NCBI RefSeq assembly: GCF_963678635.1 | Contig: NC_087062.1 | Coordinates: 22,059,789-22,123,788, forward strand | Length of the DNA: 64,000 nucleotides | Reading direction: 5' to 3' | Source: Symsagittifera roscoffensis | Taxonomy: Eukaryota; Xenacoelomorpha; Acoela; Convolutidae | In this document: in pieces, positions 30,502 to 41,094 of the stretch | How the letters are laid out: each line of letters begins with the position of its first letter | Numbering within the stretch: position 1 is the first letter of the stretch | Notes under the pieces: generated by a model | What the model saw: the letters and a program-made list of their open reading frames with translations, nothing else | Database searches by the model: none | What the model was told of the DNA's origin: nothing | Translations under genes and position numbers: made by a program

Positions 30502-31286
30502 ATAAAATAATATCTACCAAAGAACGAATTTTTATTTCCCTAGTTGGACCAAGTGGATCTGGAAAATCGCATCTTATTTTTGATTGGTTGAAAATTGGTA
30601 CTTTTCAACCAACTTTCGACAAAATATTTTATTTTTATCAACATTATCAACCTCTTTATAGTCAAATGCAAAGAAAAAACCTTAAATTTATCCAAGGAGT
30701 AGATTTTGACTTGATTGAAAATCTCCCCAATAATGGAACTAAGTATTTGCTTATATTTGATGATTCTTGTGAAGAAATTTCAAACTCCAAACAATTTGTA
30801 AAAATTGGTACTGCGGGGAGACACAGGGGTCTGAATACAATATACATCAAACACAATTTATTTCATCAAAGCAAATTAGGACGAGATGTAGAGTTACAAA
30901 ATACACATATAGTCTTGTTCAAGTCGCCCAGGGATGTTTTACAAATCAATACATTAAGTCAACAACTAGGTCTAGGATCTAAATTGAAAGAGTGGTATCA
31001 AGATGCAACATCCGTTCCTTTTGGTCATTTACTTATTAATTTAACCCCAAAAACAGTTGATTCACTTAAGTATAGCACTAATAGTGGCTCAGTTCCAACA
31101 AAATTTTACTTACCAGCTGGAATAGAGACAAAGTTTTTGGACGATGAGTACACAATACGTCTCTATTCTCCCAATATTTCAAAAAATTTCCCTAAGGCTT
31201 CGAAAACAATTCATTCTCAATTGCCCAAAAGATTTCATTCAGTTTCTGAGCGAGTGTTTAGTAAACCTATTAAGAGGGGAGCTTAG
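30498..31286 (+). CDS. Packaging-type ATPase (FtsK/HerA-A32-like)
   Basis: 262 residues from ATG 30498, chosen because it overlaps the preceding stop and places the P-loop near the N-terminus as in the family. Walker A is GPSGSGKS at 17-24 and Walker B is LLIFDDS at about 84-90, followed by a RHRGLNTIYI segment. Polinton ATPases of this size pump DNA into capsids. The gene is intact although no capsid gene was found, which suggests recent loss of the structural genes or supply from another copy. Confidence 0.85.
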   Translation: MNKIISTKERIFISLVGPSGSGKSHLIFDWLKIGTFQPTFDKIFYFYQHYQPLYSQMQRKNLKFIQGVDFDLIENLPNNGTKYLLIFDDSCEEISNSKQFVKIGTAGRHRGLNTIYIKHNLFHQSKLGRDVELQNTHIVLFKSPRDVLQINTLSQQLGLGSKLKEWYQDATSVPFGHLLINLTPKTVDSLKYSTNSGSVPTKFYLPAGIETKFLDDEYTIRLYSPNISKNFPKASKTIHSQLPKRFHSVSERVFSKPIKRGA

Positions 31287-31446
31287 TGATCTTCGGAAAG
31301 AAGACGTAGTAAAATATCGAAAAGAAATTTCAGAACTAACACAAAAAAGAACTCCTCTACACAAAAGAAGAATTATTTTAAGTTCAACTAGAGGGTTACA
31401 ATTGATATCTATAATCACCCCTTTTGTCATTAAACGATTGACATAG
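31144..31446 (+). CDS. Small basic Polinton protein (core/capsid-associated type)
   Basis: 100 residues from ATG 31144, overlapping the end of the ATPase gene by 143 nt in another frame. It consists of an amphipathic start (LRKQFILNCPKDFIQFL), CLVNLLRGELSDL, a basic middle (KRTPLHKRRIIL), and a hydrophobic end (LQLISIITPFVIKRL). Short proteins with a C-x-x-x-L-L-x-G helix, a basic run and a hydrophobic tail recur in animal Polintons. A DNA- or membrane-associated structural role is inferred. Confidence 0.5.
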   Translation: MSTQYVSILPIFQKISLRLRKQFILNCPKDFIQFLSECLVNLLRGELSDLRKEDVVKYRKEISELTQKRTPLHKRRIILSSTRGLQLISIITPFVIKRLT

Positions 31447-31447
31447 T

Positions 31448-31861
31448 ATGGAACAGTTTGTTGTAATTAATTCCGTACTCAGTTTATCAATCACAAAGTA
31501 CACTTCCAACAAAACAAAAATTGGAACAAAAGCAAGAAAAAGAGGAGATTGTACCAAAAATTTTGATTCTGTTTACAGTGCTGTAAATGCGAGGTTGAAA
31601 ACGAGCAAAAATAAGCATATTATTGATTTAATTTTGAATTCTCCTAGAATTAAACTCAGCCAGTCAGACAATATTATATTAGATAATCGAGATACAAAAG
31701 AATCTATTGTAGACTTTGTGTGTACACTAAAGCGAAAAAATACCGATTTTCCAGATATTTACTTTACTATTTTGGAAGCAACTCAACTTTCGCCTAAACT
31801 TGTTATTAACAAGAATGCCAAAGAAAAAGATAGAGGAACTTGGATCCCTTTCAAAATCTGA
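31448..31861 (+). CDS. Polinton protein upstream of integrase, unknown
   Basis: 137 residues beginning MEQFVVINSVLSLS, one base after the preceding stop. A basic middle (KIGTKARKRGDC) is followed by a helical region and an end in RGTWIPFKI. Similar short proteins ending in a Trp-Pro motif are found next to integrase in other animal Polintons as far as I recall; no activity is known to me. Its 3' end overlaps the integrase start by 47 nt. Confidence 0.45.
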   Translation: MEQFVVINSVLSLSITKYTSNKTKIGTKARKRGDCTKNFDSVYSAVNARLKTSKNKHIIDLILNSPRIKLSQSDNIILDNRDTKESIVDFVCTLKRKNTDFPDIYFTILEATQLSPKLVINKNAKEKDRGTWIPFKI

Positions 31862-32143
31862 AAAGGTAAGACTAAACAGATTGTATTCTAGGGGCAGAGC
31901 TGCGTACGGTTCTATTCAAAACTTGAGTAAAGCGAGTGGTTTATCAAAAAAGAAAGTAGAAAAGTTTTTACAAACCAAGACATCGTATACAAAATTTGGT
32001 CCACCAATCAGGTCTTTCCGAAGACTTCAAGCGTTTCTAAATATATCAATGAAATCTGGTGTATGGACTTGGCTTTTGTAGACAAGTTAGCTAGTCAAAA
32101 CCATGGAATCAAGTATTTATTAGTTGATTATTTATGTAATTGA
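31815..32143 (+). pseudogene. Polinton integrase, truncated in the catalytic core
   Basis: Retroviral-type integrase N-terminal half. From ATG 31815 it reads SRGRAAYGSIQNLSKASGLS and then VEKFLQTKTSYTKFGPPIRS, the helix-turn-helix linker typical of these proteins. After a -1 frame change near 32037, INEIWCMDLAFVDKL supplies the first catalytic Asp. YLLVDY follows and then a stop at 32143. The second Asp and the Glu of the DDE triad are missing, so no active enzyme can be made. Insertion must have used an intact integrase from elsewhere, or the damage came after insertion. Confidence 0.8.
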
Positions 32144-33168
32144 ACTTTTTAAATTCCTTAAATTTTTTTTACGAAAAGCATCTTAGCAACTAACCCTTTG
32201 ATGAAATACGGAGAATGATGATGAAATATGGATGTTGTAGTCCCCCAATTGAAAGAATTAACGATAGAGTAGATAAATTTACGAAAATTGTAACCAACTT
32301 CTAGTAAATTGTATAATTTTCTTAAAAGTTTACTCTGAGAAAGATGGAAAAATTATTACACAAAAATATCAGATCCAAAAAAAATATGATACTATGTTTT
32401 TCTCAGTGTTAACTTTTACCGTGGCAGAGCAATTGATAAATTTGGATGATAATTTTTTGGAAAATTTGGAAATTTCAAAGAATTTTTTGGAAAATTTGGA
32501 AATTTCAGAGAATTTTTTAAAGATTAAAAACAAAGTGATAAAAGAGAACTGAAATGAATCGTAGCAAGAAATATGACAGAATAAATAAACCAGTTGAGGT
32601 AAAAATAAGTGAGATAATTATGTGAAAAAAGATAAAATAAGTCATAAAATTAACAAGTGTAATGAACCTGTCATCCGTTCTCCAGATAACCTGGGGAAAA
32701 AAGATTAAGTAGGATATAAAAGTAATCAACCGTGAGGAGCTGTCCAGATTCCCCTGATATCTCGTGGAGCGGAATAACTAACCTGTCAAAGATAATCCCC
32801 TCTTGACAATTTTCCCCAGATAACCTGAGGGAAAATAAATAACACGAAATAAGAATTTAAAAGATTCTTTCGAGAAAAAAAATATTCTGTGATATATTAG
32901 TTTATGATCCCATACTCTAAATCGAAACTTAATTTTCGTCGAAACTTACCATCCAAAAAATTTTTTTAGTTTTTTAATATAAAATTGTTTTTTCAAGATA
33001 AAAATGTATTTGCAAGTAAAACTTAAAAAATTTTCAAAAAATTTTCTGAAACTTACCTTCTGAAACTTACCATACCGAATTTTTGCAAGACGAGATAGTC
33101 CTTACATATCACAAATCGTAGAAAATGACTAAGAAACGCAAGTATTGGCAAAATCGAGCTCAAAAAAT
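32144..33168. other. Gene-less right part of the Polinton
   Basis: No gene. Contains a 32-bp direct repeat (GAATTTTTTGGAAAATTTGG at about 32452-32520), repeated ATAACCTG(A/G)GG strings at 32680-32830, and several GAAACTTACC motifs (32926-33075) that also occur in the TIRs. This is where the rest of the integrase would be expected, so a deletion is likely. Confidence 0.6.
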
Positions 33169-33385
33169 TCGGGCGCCAAAAATTTTTCTGAAACTTACCA
33201 TCTGAAACCTTACCATCTTAATACATTGGGAAACCTATTCCCTATCTTAATACATAGGAAATCTATTCCCTATCTTAATACATAGGTTGGTGACCGGATA
33301 CTCTATAGCCTATCTTAATACATGGAGGTCACCACCCACGCCCCCCCCCCCCCATCCCCCCACTCTCCCTCACTCATATACTACT
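33169..33385 (-). repeat. Polinton right terminal inverted repeat
   Basis: About 217 bp, inverted relative to 19818-20029, with the same TTAATACAT repeats. Its C tract is interrupted (CG and AT insertions), unlike the pure G run on the left. Ends ...CATATACTACT next to TACGTG. Confidence 0.92.
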
Positions 33386-33391
33386 TACGTG
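33386..33391. other. Polinton target site duplication, right copy
   Basis: TACGTG, identical to 19812-19817. Confidence 0.9.
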
Positions 33392-33406
33392 ATAGTTTGT
33401 ATTAAC

Positions 33407-33531
33407 CTGGAAAATGTTGGATTTTCCGCATTTGATGTAGTCGAGGAGAGACGGAATAGCCTCTAGGCAAGCCTTCAGTTGGAGGAAGTGTACAATCAGT
33501 TTCCCATTCAATTGCTCCTCCCATTGATCCC
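33407..33531 (-). CDS. MSH4: MSH4 exon, lever helix start
   Basis: A 125-nt exon with acceptor CACTCTCTCAG and donor TTCCAG/GTTAAT. The MSH4-like frame reads DQWEEQLNGKLIVHFLQLKA and then CLEAIPSLLDYIKCGKSN. It needs one base from the preceding exon and ends in phase 0, matching the exon at 15488. The donor lies 15 bp from the Polinton target duplication. Confidence 0.82.
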
Positions 33532-33852
33532 CTGAGAGAGTGATGGTCGTTCAAGTTTTCATACTCGTTCATTATTAGCCGTGAATTTTTGTACTTAAGC
33601 CGTATGTTTAAAGAAGTTTCGCTCCCCAAATTAAAACTTCAAACAGCGATTTATTACCTTGCGATTTCACTTTTTTAATGTATCATTCTACGCTCAAAAA
33701 TTGACCCTCTGCGAACAGAAAGTTTTCATATAAAATATGACATGGCTGAAGCTTTATAATTAAAGTAAAAATTTGGTACTTAAGATAATCTTCAAATGTT
33801 TCGCTAAAACAGAATTGTAAGTCATTTAACACTTTGAATGCTCATCACTGTC

Positions 33853-33976
33853 CTGAGGCGGACGAAGTTGGAGTTCTGGAGCAGAGGTTCAGCAGACGGT
33901 AGAGTTCCGAGTATTGAGTCAGTCGACTCCGCACTCTTCCCAGGAAATCCTCGTTTGAAATCAGCTCTTCAATCAC
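33853..33976 (-). CDS. MSH4: MSH4 exon with non-canonical 3' boundary
   Basis: Starts after acceptor GAAATTGATCAG in phase 0 and encodes VIEELISNEDFLGRVRSRLT then LYRLLNLCSR, matching the MSH4 segment between the KTPGG block and the lever. To join the next exon in frame it must end one base into a codon at 33853, where the following dinucleotide is GA. The nearest GT (33848) leaves the wrong phase. A one-base length error in the G4 run at the next exon's start would also explain this. End coordinate therefore uncertain by a few bases. Confidence 0.75.
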
Positions 33977-36900
33977 CTGATCAATTTCAAGGAATTATGA
34001 TACAAATTTTGCCTAAACTCAGGTTTATCGGTATTCATCGATGTTTTTTGATTAACAATACATTCATTTGTGACAAAAGGTTAAGGTGCCAAAAACCAAA
34101 CCGCCAATACTCCATTTGAGAGTGAAAAAAAAAATTGAGAAGCTAGATGTTATTTTAAAAAAAGTAAGAAAATCAGGCAAACTAAATTTAAAAAAAAAAC
34201 TATGTGCTCATTAAAACTTAACAAAAATTATTCCGAAAATCCACTTTTTACAGTTTTAAACCTTACTAAGAACAAGGTTTACAAGCTAAAAAAAGCTCCT
34301 CTAAGGAAGCTTTTGTCTTTTCGATCTGATATCGTTTTGAATAGTTTGAGTTTTGTCCGGAATGGTTGACACTTTAGTATATCTCTTCTGAGAAAGTTGA
34401 TGGCTTCGTTTTGGCTGTTTTCAGTACCAGGGGTGGAATATTGTTCGTTTCGTCGTCTCGCCCAAGTCTCCCACTGCGGCTTCTACCCCTCCAACGGGGT
34501 GCCTCTGTGTAGAAGTGGGGCCCCAAACTTCAGTAATTGAGCTATTTAAGGATTCTGGTTGTCGCGTCGCTTTCGGTGCCAAATGGCCAAATGGCAACAG
34601 AGCTATAGTGGTGGTGTTTTATGTCATCTAAACCGTATTTGCTTCCAAGGACAATTGGAAGAAGTGTACAAAAAACACCAGGCAGAGGAAAACAACACGA
34701 GACAGAGGAACGGTTTTGGTTTCATAGACGAAGCTATGAGCCGACATTGAGCCGACACTGGTCATCAGGAGCGAGTTTGGCTGACGTGCGGGAGGTCTAG
34801 TCCAATTTAAAAAGAGGTTTTGGGGACATTGAAAGAGATGGTTGGTATCGTGAGGGCTGTTTAAGCACTGTGTACAATCATTAGAGACACTTGAATCAAA
34901 TCAGTTTAGATAGTACTAAAGGAGAAGGGCGTAGAAGTACTGAAGAAAAAGGCGGAGCGTAGTTTAGCGAGGCTGAAACAGCCCTTTCTGAGACCTCATT
35001 TGGGGAGATCATTGTGGATTTTTGGTGAATATTTCGGTTTTGGGGACAGTTTCAACGTAACTGGCAACTGCTCAAATGTGGAATACTTTGTTAGGAACAT
35101 GAGATTTTGACTCTTTGTCGATGTTGTAGTTAGTGTCGAACAAGTCATTGAGGAGGCCCGTATTGGCATTGGGGCGTTTGAATGAACGTTTCAGTCGTCT
35201 AGGGGTCAGTTGTATCGAGTATTGTTCTTCAGGGGTGATTGCACAGGTGGCAGGAGGCATAATACGTAGGATGAGCGCAGGTTCATGTAGTGTTTTACGG
35301 TAAGGATAAGGCATTCAGTATCTCTAACTACGCTCGTTGGTTTCCACAAACAAAACCTGTTGACTTTCATTTATCTTCAAAATGACATCGCAAGCTGTTA
35401 TTTATTGTTTGATTTAGTTTTAAAATTATTTAAATTTTTTTGCTAACTCGGTTGGAAACTTTTTGACAATTTTTAATTCATTGAACAGTTACGGAAAAAG
35501 CAACAAACAACTCCGGTTAAATCTGATTTAGAATCATAAGCTTGTAACGGTTGAGCTTACGGTTCAAAAATAAACGATATAAAACAAACTTTAAGGATTT
35601 CATATTTCCAAAAAAAATGAAATATAAATTTGATGAGCACACGAAGTGTTCAAAAAATGATTGTCCAAAGAAGTTCTTGAGAAAAAACAACACAGCCTAT
35701 GAAAACACTAATTATTTAGCTTTTTAAACTTGCGAACTTTTTACACTGACAATTTAGGTTTTTCAAAAGTTTTTAAAACTTGATTACTGCAAAACTGTTG
35801 TTTTGAAACTATTTAACCAGATGTAATCTGTTTTTCGGAAGATTTTACTCGACTACGTTAACTCCTTTCAAAATCGGACTGCAGATAATTAGTGATGATC
35901 ACTACCAAAGAAATTTACAAAACATAGCCAACAGACAGTTGGAAAAGAGTGAATGAAGGCCACTGAAATTTAACAAATGTAGCCAATAGACAGTTGGAAA
36001 AGAGCGAATGAAGGCAATAAACAGAAAAAAGACCGCCTTACATTATTAAAAACCTCAATTTTTGAATTTCAAGACTATAGAAAGATCTATTTGAAGCTCT
36101 TTGAATTTCTTGAAGAATTTATGATTGGTAGTTTTTGAAAAAATGGGCCCAATTTGAGAAAACTAAATCAATAGGTAAATTTTTCATTTCGCTGCGAAAC
36201 CTGAAAATTAAATTCCTAGAAATCCATCACGTTTTTCGTGTCCTTTACACTTTTGCTGTTCGATAGTACAGTTTGCCTTCCTTTTAACACAGGAAACGAA
36301 CTGAACTTAAAAAGAAATCAAAAATCAAACCTCGAAAAAATGAATGAGCCGGAACAAAATTTAAGACCATTTCTGAAAAAAAACCAAAAAAAAGTCATCG
36401 CGACCTACAGTAAAGTCTGAACTACGTTCATCGATTCTTAAACAAAAACAAATAATACTACTGATCCCAAAAAAAAATTCAGAAAAACTGATATCTATGT
36501 TTTCAGACGCAAACAAAAGAAAGTTAAAAGCTATTCATATGTAAGCCTTAAATGCATCATTTTTTCTAAAGAGCTGCCTATGAGACAAATTAATAACAAC
36601 GATATCAACTAATAAGCAAATCAGCCATCAAAATTGTATTAGGTAAAGCTTGCGGCGTAAGTCAACAAAACATTGCTTCCAGAAAGAATTTTAAAATTGC
36701 AACCGTTCACAGAACTGGAACAATGTCTAATATCTCTTTATTCGACACTTTTATTTTACACAGACACCAAGCTGCGCTTCGTAAATACAAGCGAGGAAAA
36801 TGCAAAAAAAAGAGCTTTAAACAGGGAAAACAAAGTGGCAAAGATTAAAAATATCTTGAGAATTTTTGAAAGTGATATAAGGATTATCAAGTTCTCACAT

Positions 36901-39900
36901 CTGCTCTACGACCACTTATAATTGTCGTAATTCTAGCCATCAATAAAACAGCTACAGTTTCTTTAAAATTGCCAATGCTACGCAGCAAAACTTGGACAAA
37001 AAAATAAAACTATTTCAATGTTCTAGATTTGAATCTCCGGCCTGTTGATTAGGAGTCTCGCGTCCTCGCATTTGTGCCACAGTCGCTTGGAAGTAAGCTA
37101 GTGGCCCAACTGACGCTGGATCCACCTGTTTTAATTTTTTCAATGCTATATTTACTGATACAGAAATACGTAATTTTAAACAATTGACTACACAAAAAAT
37201 TGACTTTTCTTAAATCCATAAATTTTTGCTCCTAAATATTTAGGGTAAAACAGATTGCACAGGAAAAATTTGAACACCATGATAAATTGAATGAACTATC
37301 ATCCTCAAAATTAGCAGGTTAGTTTTAGAAAAAAAAAGAATAAATTTCCAAGAAGGGGCAAACAATCAAAAACTGGAAATTTTCTAAGGCCATAATTTTG
37401 TTCATAGCCACTTGCGCAAGGAAAATTCCCAAAGCTGATAGCCTTTCTTTCGGTTAAACCCTTTATCTCCAATTTGGCATGGTAGTTTTTGAGAAAATTA
37501 GAAAAGTTTTTGAAAATTAAAAAAAATGTCAAAAAAAGGCTTGTTTGAGGCCATAACTTTTTTCTACCAAAATGAGGGTATGACCGCTTGAGAACGAAAG
37601 ATCCCTATATCTTTTTCTTTTGATTGAAACCTTCAGCTCAGATTTGTGCTTGTGAAATTTGAGAAAATGAAAAAACTGGCAAGAACATAGGAAAAATGAA
37701 ACTTCCAAAGTTTCGCAAAAAAAGACAAAAAACAAAAAACCCATACATTTTCATAATACCAGTTTTTTTTCTTCAAACAGGACCTAACAATATCCGAAAA
37801 TAAAGCAGCAACATATGCTTTTGAACATCTTATGCTTAAATAGGACAACATAAATTGAAATATACCAAAAAGGCCACCAATGAGCACTTTTAATTGCGAC
37901 TTAGTTTAGAAAAAAAAAATCTTCAAAATAATAAACTACACTCCGCTTGCGTAAAAAAGAACAATAATTTAAAACTTAACACAAGGAACTGTTTCTGTTG
38001 CAAAAAGCGCAATTATTTCGAAGACACTAGCCATTGCAATAACTTGTCTAGCTGAAAAAATTGAAAGCAAGCTTCAAAATTTGGGCAACTTGAGCTTAAA
38101 ATAAATATCACTCGATTCAATCCGATGATTTTCTGTGGTACCTGATTCTCCGTGAAAAATAATTTCAAATAAAATTAACGAGAGCAGAGCGGAGCTTCAC
38201 ATCACTAGCGATATAAAACACAAAAACGCTAAATCGAAAAAAAAATGTCGAAAACACTAGATCTATCAAGATAAATGAGGCTAGTTTTGAAACAAAAAAC
38301 ATTCCACGTTAAAAGAATGTGTTGTTAGTTTCGGAAAAACTTTGCCAAGAAGTAACCAAGCCAAAAATTACCTTGGCAGAAACCCTTTAACCCGAAACAA
38401 ATTCAGCAAAACTTAAGATTTATAAAAATTTATTATGCACGCCTCGCCCTCAAAACACACACCAAAACTTAAATCTCTCGTAAATTGCAATAATATGAGG
38501 CCACTGAGCCGTTAGAATATAGGTCGCAACCTACTAAGTCGAGCAAAAGAAACAAAAGATGAAAAAGTTATAAGCCCCCTCCACCTCAAAACTCACACAC
38601 ACACACACGCAGTAACTTTTTTCGCACGACAAACGGCGCTACATGAGGCCACTAAACCAATATAACAAAAGCCGAAAAACTATCAAGCCGAAAATAAGAA
38701 AAACGAAGATGAAATTTAAAAAATCGAATGGATTAAATAACAACAAACTCTAACAGCATCTTTCGAATATGACCTTCTTTCGAAAATTTTTAATGTTAAC
38801 ATAAAAAATTCTGTTTTGATAATCGGGGCTTCCAGGAAATGCAGCAGCTGCGTAACTAATAGCACAATAACAATTTTACTCAAAAGAAGAGAACGTTAAA
38901 TAATCTGAAAAAATCAAACCTACAGAAAAAAAATCATTTCGAAACTGGAATGACGACCGAATGAGCTTTGATACGATTCCAAACTCAAATTTATCCGAGC
39001 TATCTATGAGTTACATTCAATCACAAAAAACAATGGGTTCAGAACAAACGACTGCAAAAGTTTTAATTGTTTCAAACACTGAAATTGGGGATGAACCACG
39101 CAAAATCACTTACCAAATGATTCAACGGAATGGGTCTATTATATTGAACACCTTTCAGCCGTGATTCGTAAGATTTTAAAAAACTTTCTGTCGAATTTTT
39201 TTTTGGTAATAACAAGTTCTAAAACAAAATAAAAAAAAAGACTCCAAACTATTTTCAATAATGTCTTTTATATGTTTAATATTTACTCTTGTTCCTCTCA
39301 TCACTCCATGCACAAAACATTACACGAGGTTGCAAAAAACTACTTGAAATGTTTTTTATTGAGGTCGAAACTTTTTGTGTGGCTTCCACAGCAAATAGCC
39401 ACTCTTGTTTACTTTTGACTTTCAAGGCGAGGAGACAAACCAATAAGCGAGGGTAAAAGAAAAATTGACATGGATCTAATAAGTGCCACTTCCGCTGATG
39501 GAGCTCTAAGCTTCTCTAATCGCTGGTATTTAGCCCACAGACTTGAGAAATTGTCATATGGAACGCTAGATTCCCAATTACGATCGATATCGGGTCTAGA
39601 AGAACAGGCTGTTGACGGCGGTACGACCCAGCATGTATCTACGAGCTGCGCTTTTGTATGCCCACCCGCATTATGAATTTTCTTGGTCATTTTGGGCACT
39701 GACACTCTCATTGGACGCTCACACTTGTATCTCTGAGTTTGATTGAGATCCTTACTGATCTCAATGGTGCTATTGATTTTGATTTCGTCCTATTTTCATT
39801 CTTAGTCTTTCCCGATCCTTGCGTTGAAGGTGCATTGGTGGGTTTGAGAAAAATGATTTTAAACGCAACTGATTGGCTCGAACTGCTATTGTCTTATGCA

Positions 39901-40985
39901 TTGTGGTAGTTTCTGAGATGCTTAAGAATCTTTTTTTTCTCAAATCTTCTGATGCGGTTTCCTAGCCCGCAGAGAACGTTCAGAGGACGAAAGCCAAGCT
40001 TTCTGTGAACTGAATTATCTGTCTGTGTTTTACTTTCGGTTCCATCATTCACTCTTCATATCGAGCAGAGCCAGCCAAGGTCTAGGTCTAAGGTTCGCAG
40101 CCAACTTTTCCGTACACTTTGCTTTTGACAGCTAGTGATCTCTCCAATTCTACATTTCGCTTTTGATTGAAATTCAGAGCTGCCGGATTGAATTTCAGCT
40201 TTTTGAGCTAGAACCTCGTAAAATTTTGAGTATTATTTTTTTTACAAGTTAGACGCTGGCACTGGTAATTGAGCTATCGAGTTTCAGGTTCAGCCCATGG
40301 ATTTCTTCAGGACTGCGTTCAATTCCTCTATTTTCAAATCACGGCAGACCATAAGGCATATATGAGAGGGCACTTAAAAAACCCTCCAGTTGCATTTTTG
40401 CTCCAAGTCTCAAATAGCCGCTCGTCAAGGCTGGTGACAATCGCCTCGCGGCATGACAGCACTAGTCTCTGTACCTACTCCTGCGTTAAAGTCCTCAGGA
40501 CAATAAAAGAATGCTCATTTTTGCTAGATCTTCCTTAATATAGGTTACTACCGAGGACGAGCCCAATGTGTCAATTTGATAGAGTGTATTCCTGTCGGAT
40601 CCTGGAGGTGCACTCACCATAAGGGATGCAAAAATTATATTACCGAAAAAACTCATCGACATTCCGAAAAAACTTTACAGTCACAAAGTCGATTATCTTC
40701 GAGTTGAATCTAGCATATGGATGAAATTACAAATTTTCAACAAATTCTAAAAAAACATTAAAAAAAATCTTTTCCTGATAGTGAAAGAAGCATGCATAGC
40801 TAGGGTAGGCGTTTGTGTCTCATTTTAATAATTACTTATAACGATGAATTGCCAAATTTATGTAATGAATGACCGGAGAAATTTATTCTTTCTTTCTTTT
40901 CTTTAGCAATACTAGCTTACCATCTGTCCTCATAAATGACCTTTAAAAAGCATGTCTCTGCGAGAAAGTTGTATCAATGACTAAC
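33977..40985. other. MSH4 intron, mostly unrecognised AT-rich sequence
   Basis: 7 kb. A G+C-richer patch at 34380-35330 includes an open minus-strand segment (35072-35314) reading TPRRLKRSFKRPNANTGLL, which I do not recognise and which may be a transposon fragment. Another G+C-richer patch is at 39300-40620. A tRNA-derived fragment lies at 37025-37075, a short (AC)n tract at 38588, and repeats of the GAGCGGAGCTTCRCA type at 38190. No gene supported. Confidence 0.5.
37025..37075 (-). repeat. tRNA-derived SINE fragment
   Basis: Minus strand contains GGCCGGAGATTCAAATC, a B-box-like string, preceded by a decayed D-arm. It is followed by sequence (TTGCCAATGCTACGCAGCAAAA, plus strand 36967) shared with about 43025, showing a dispersed family. 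Confidence 0.4.
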
Positions 40986-41094
40986 TTGTTGTCTGTCTGC
41001 GATTGTGTTTAGATCCTTGGGAGGAACAAGGATGTTAGTGCGGAGTAGTCTCTGTCCGCCAGGAGTCTTGCAACAATTCAGGAAGCCAAAGAGG
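40986..41094 (-). CDS. MSH4: MSH4 exon, KTPGG block
   Basis: A 109-nt exon with acceptor TTGTTTTAG and donor CAA/GTTAGT. It encodes LFGFLNCCKTPGGQRLLRTN and then ILVPPKDLNTIADRQQ, the most conserved core motif of MutS homologues (Thr-x-x-Gly-x-R-x-L). It completes a Ser codon from the 44178 exon and ends in phase 0. Missed by long-frame searches because of its size. Confidence 0.92.

Larger units (their letters stand above)
19818..33385. mobile_element. Polinton/Maverick element, 13.6 kb, disabled
   Basis: Bounded by terminal inverted repeats that start AGTAGTATATGAG and by a perfect 6-bp target duplication. It contains a protein-primed polymerase B, a packaging-type ATPase, an integrase N-terminal half, and about ten small genes in typical Polinton order, with polymerase at one end and integrase at the other. 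Polintons are virus-like DNA transposons related to adenovirus-like and virophage-like agents. Here I find no double-jelly-roll major capsid, penton or adenain-type protease, and the integrase core is incomplete, so it cannot be autonomous as read. It sits in an MSH4 intron with its right end 15 bp from the splice donor at 33406. Confidence 0.93.

Noticed and set aside
33402-33629. Minus-strand open frame of 75 residues beside the Polinton
   Set aside because: It is a wrong-frame reading over the MSH4 exon 33407-33531.
35072-35314. 80-residue minus-strand frame in a G+C-richer patch
   Set aside because: No recognised family and no splice context; noted only as a possible transposon fragment.
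39409-39711. 100-residue minus-strand frame considered as an MSH4 exon
   Set aside because: Does not match any MSH4 block, and the neighbouring exons already join in phase without it.
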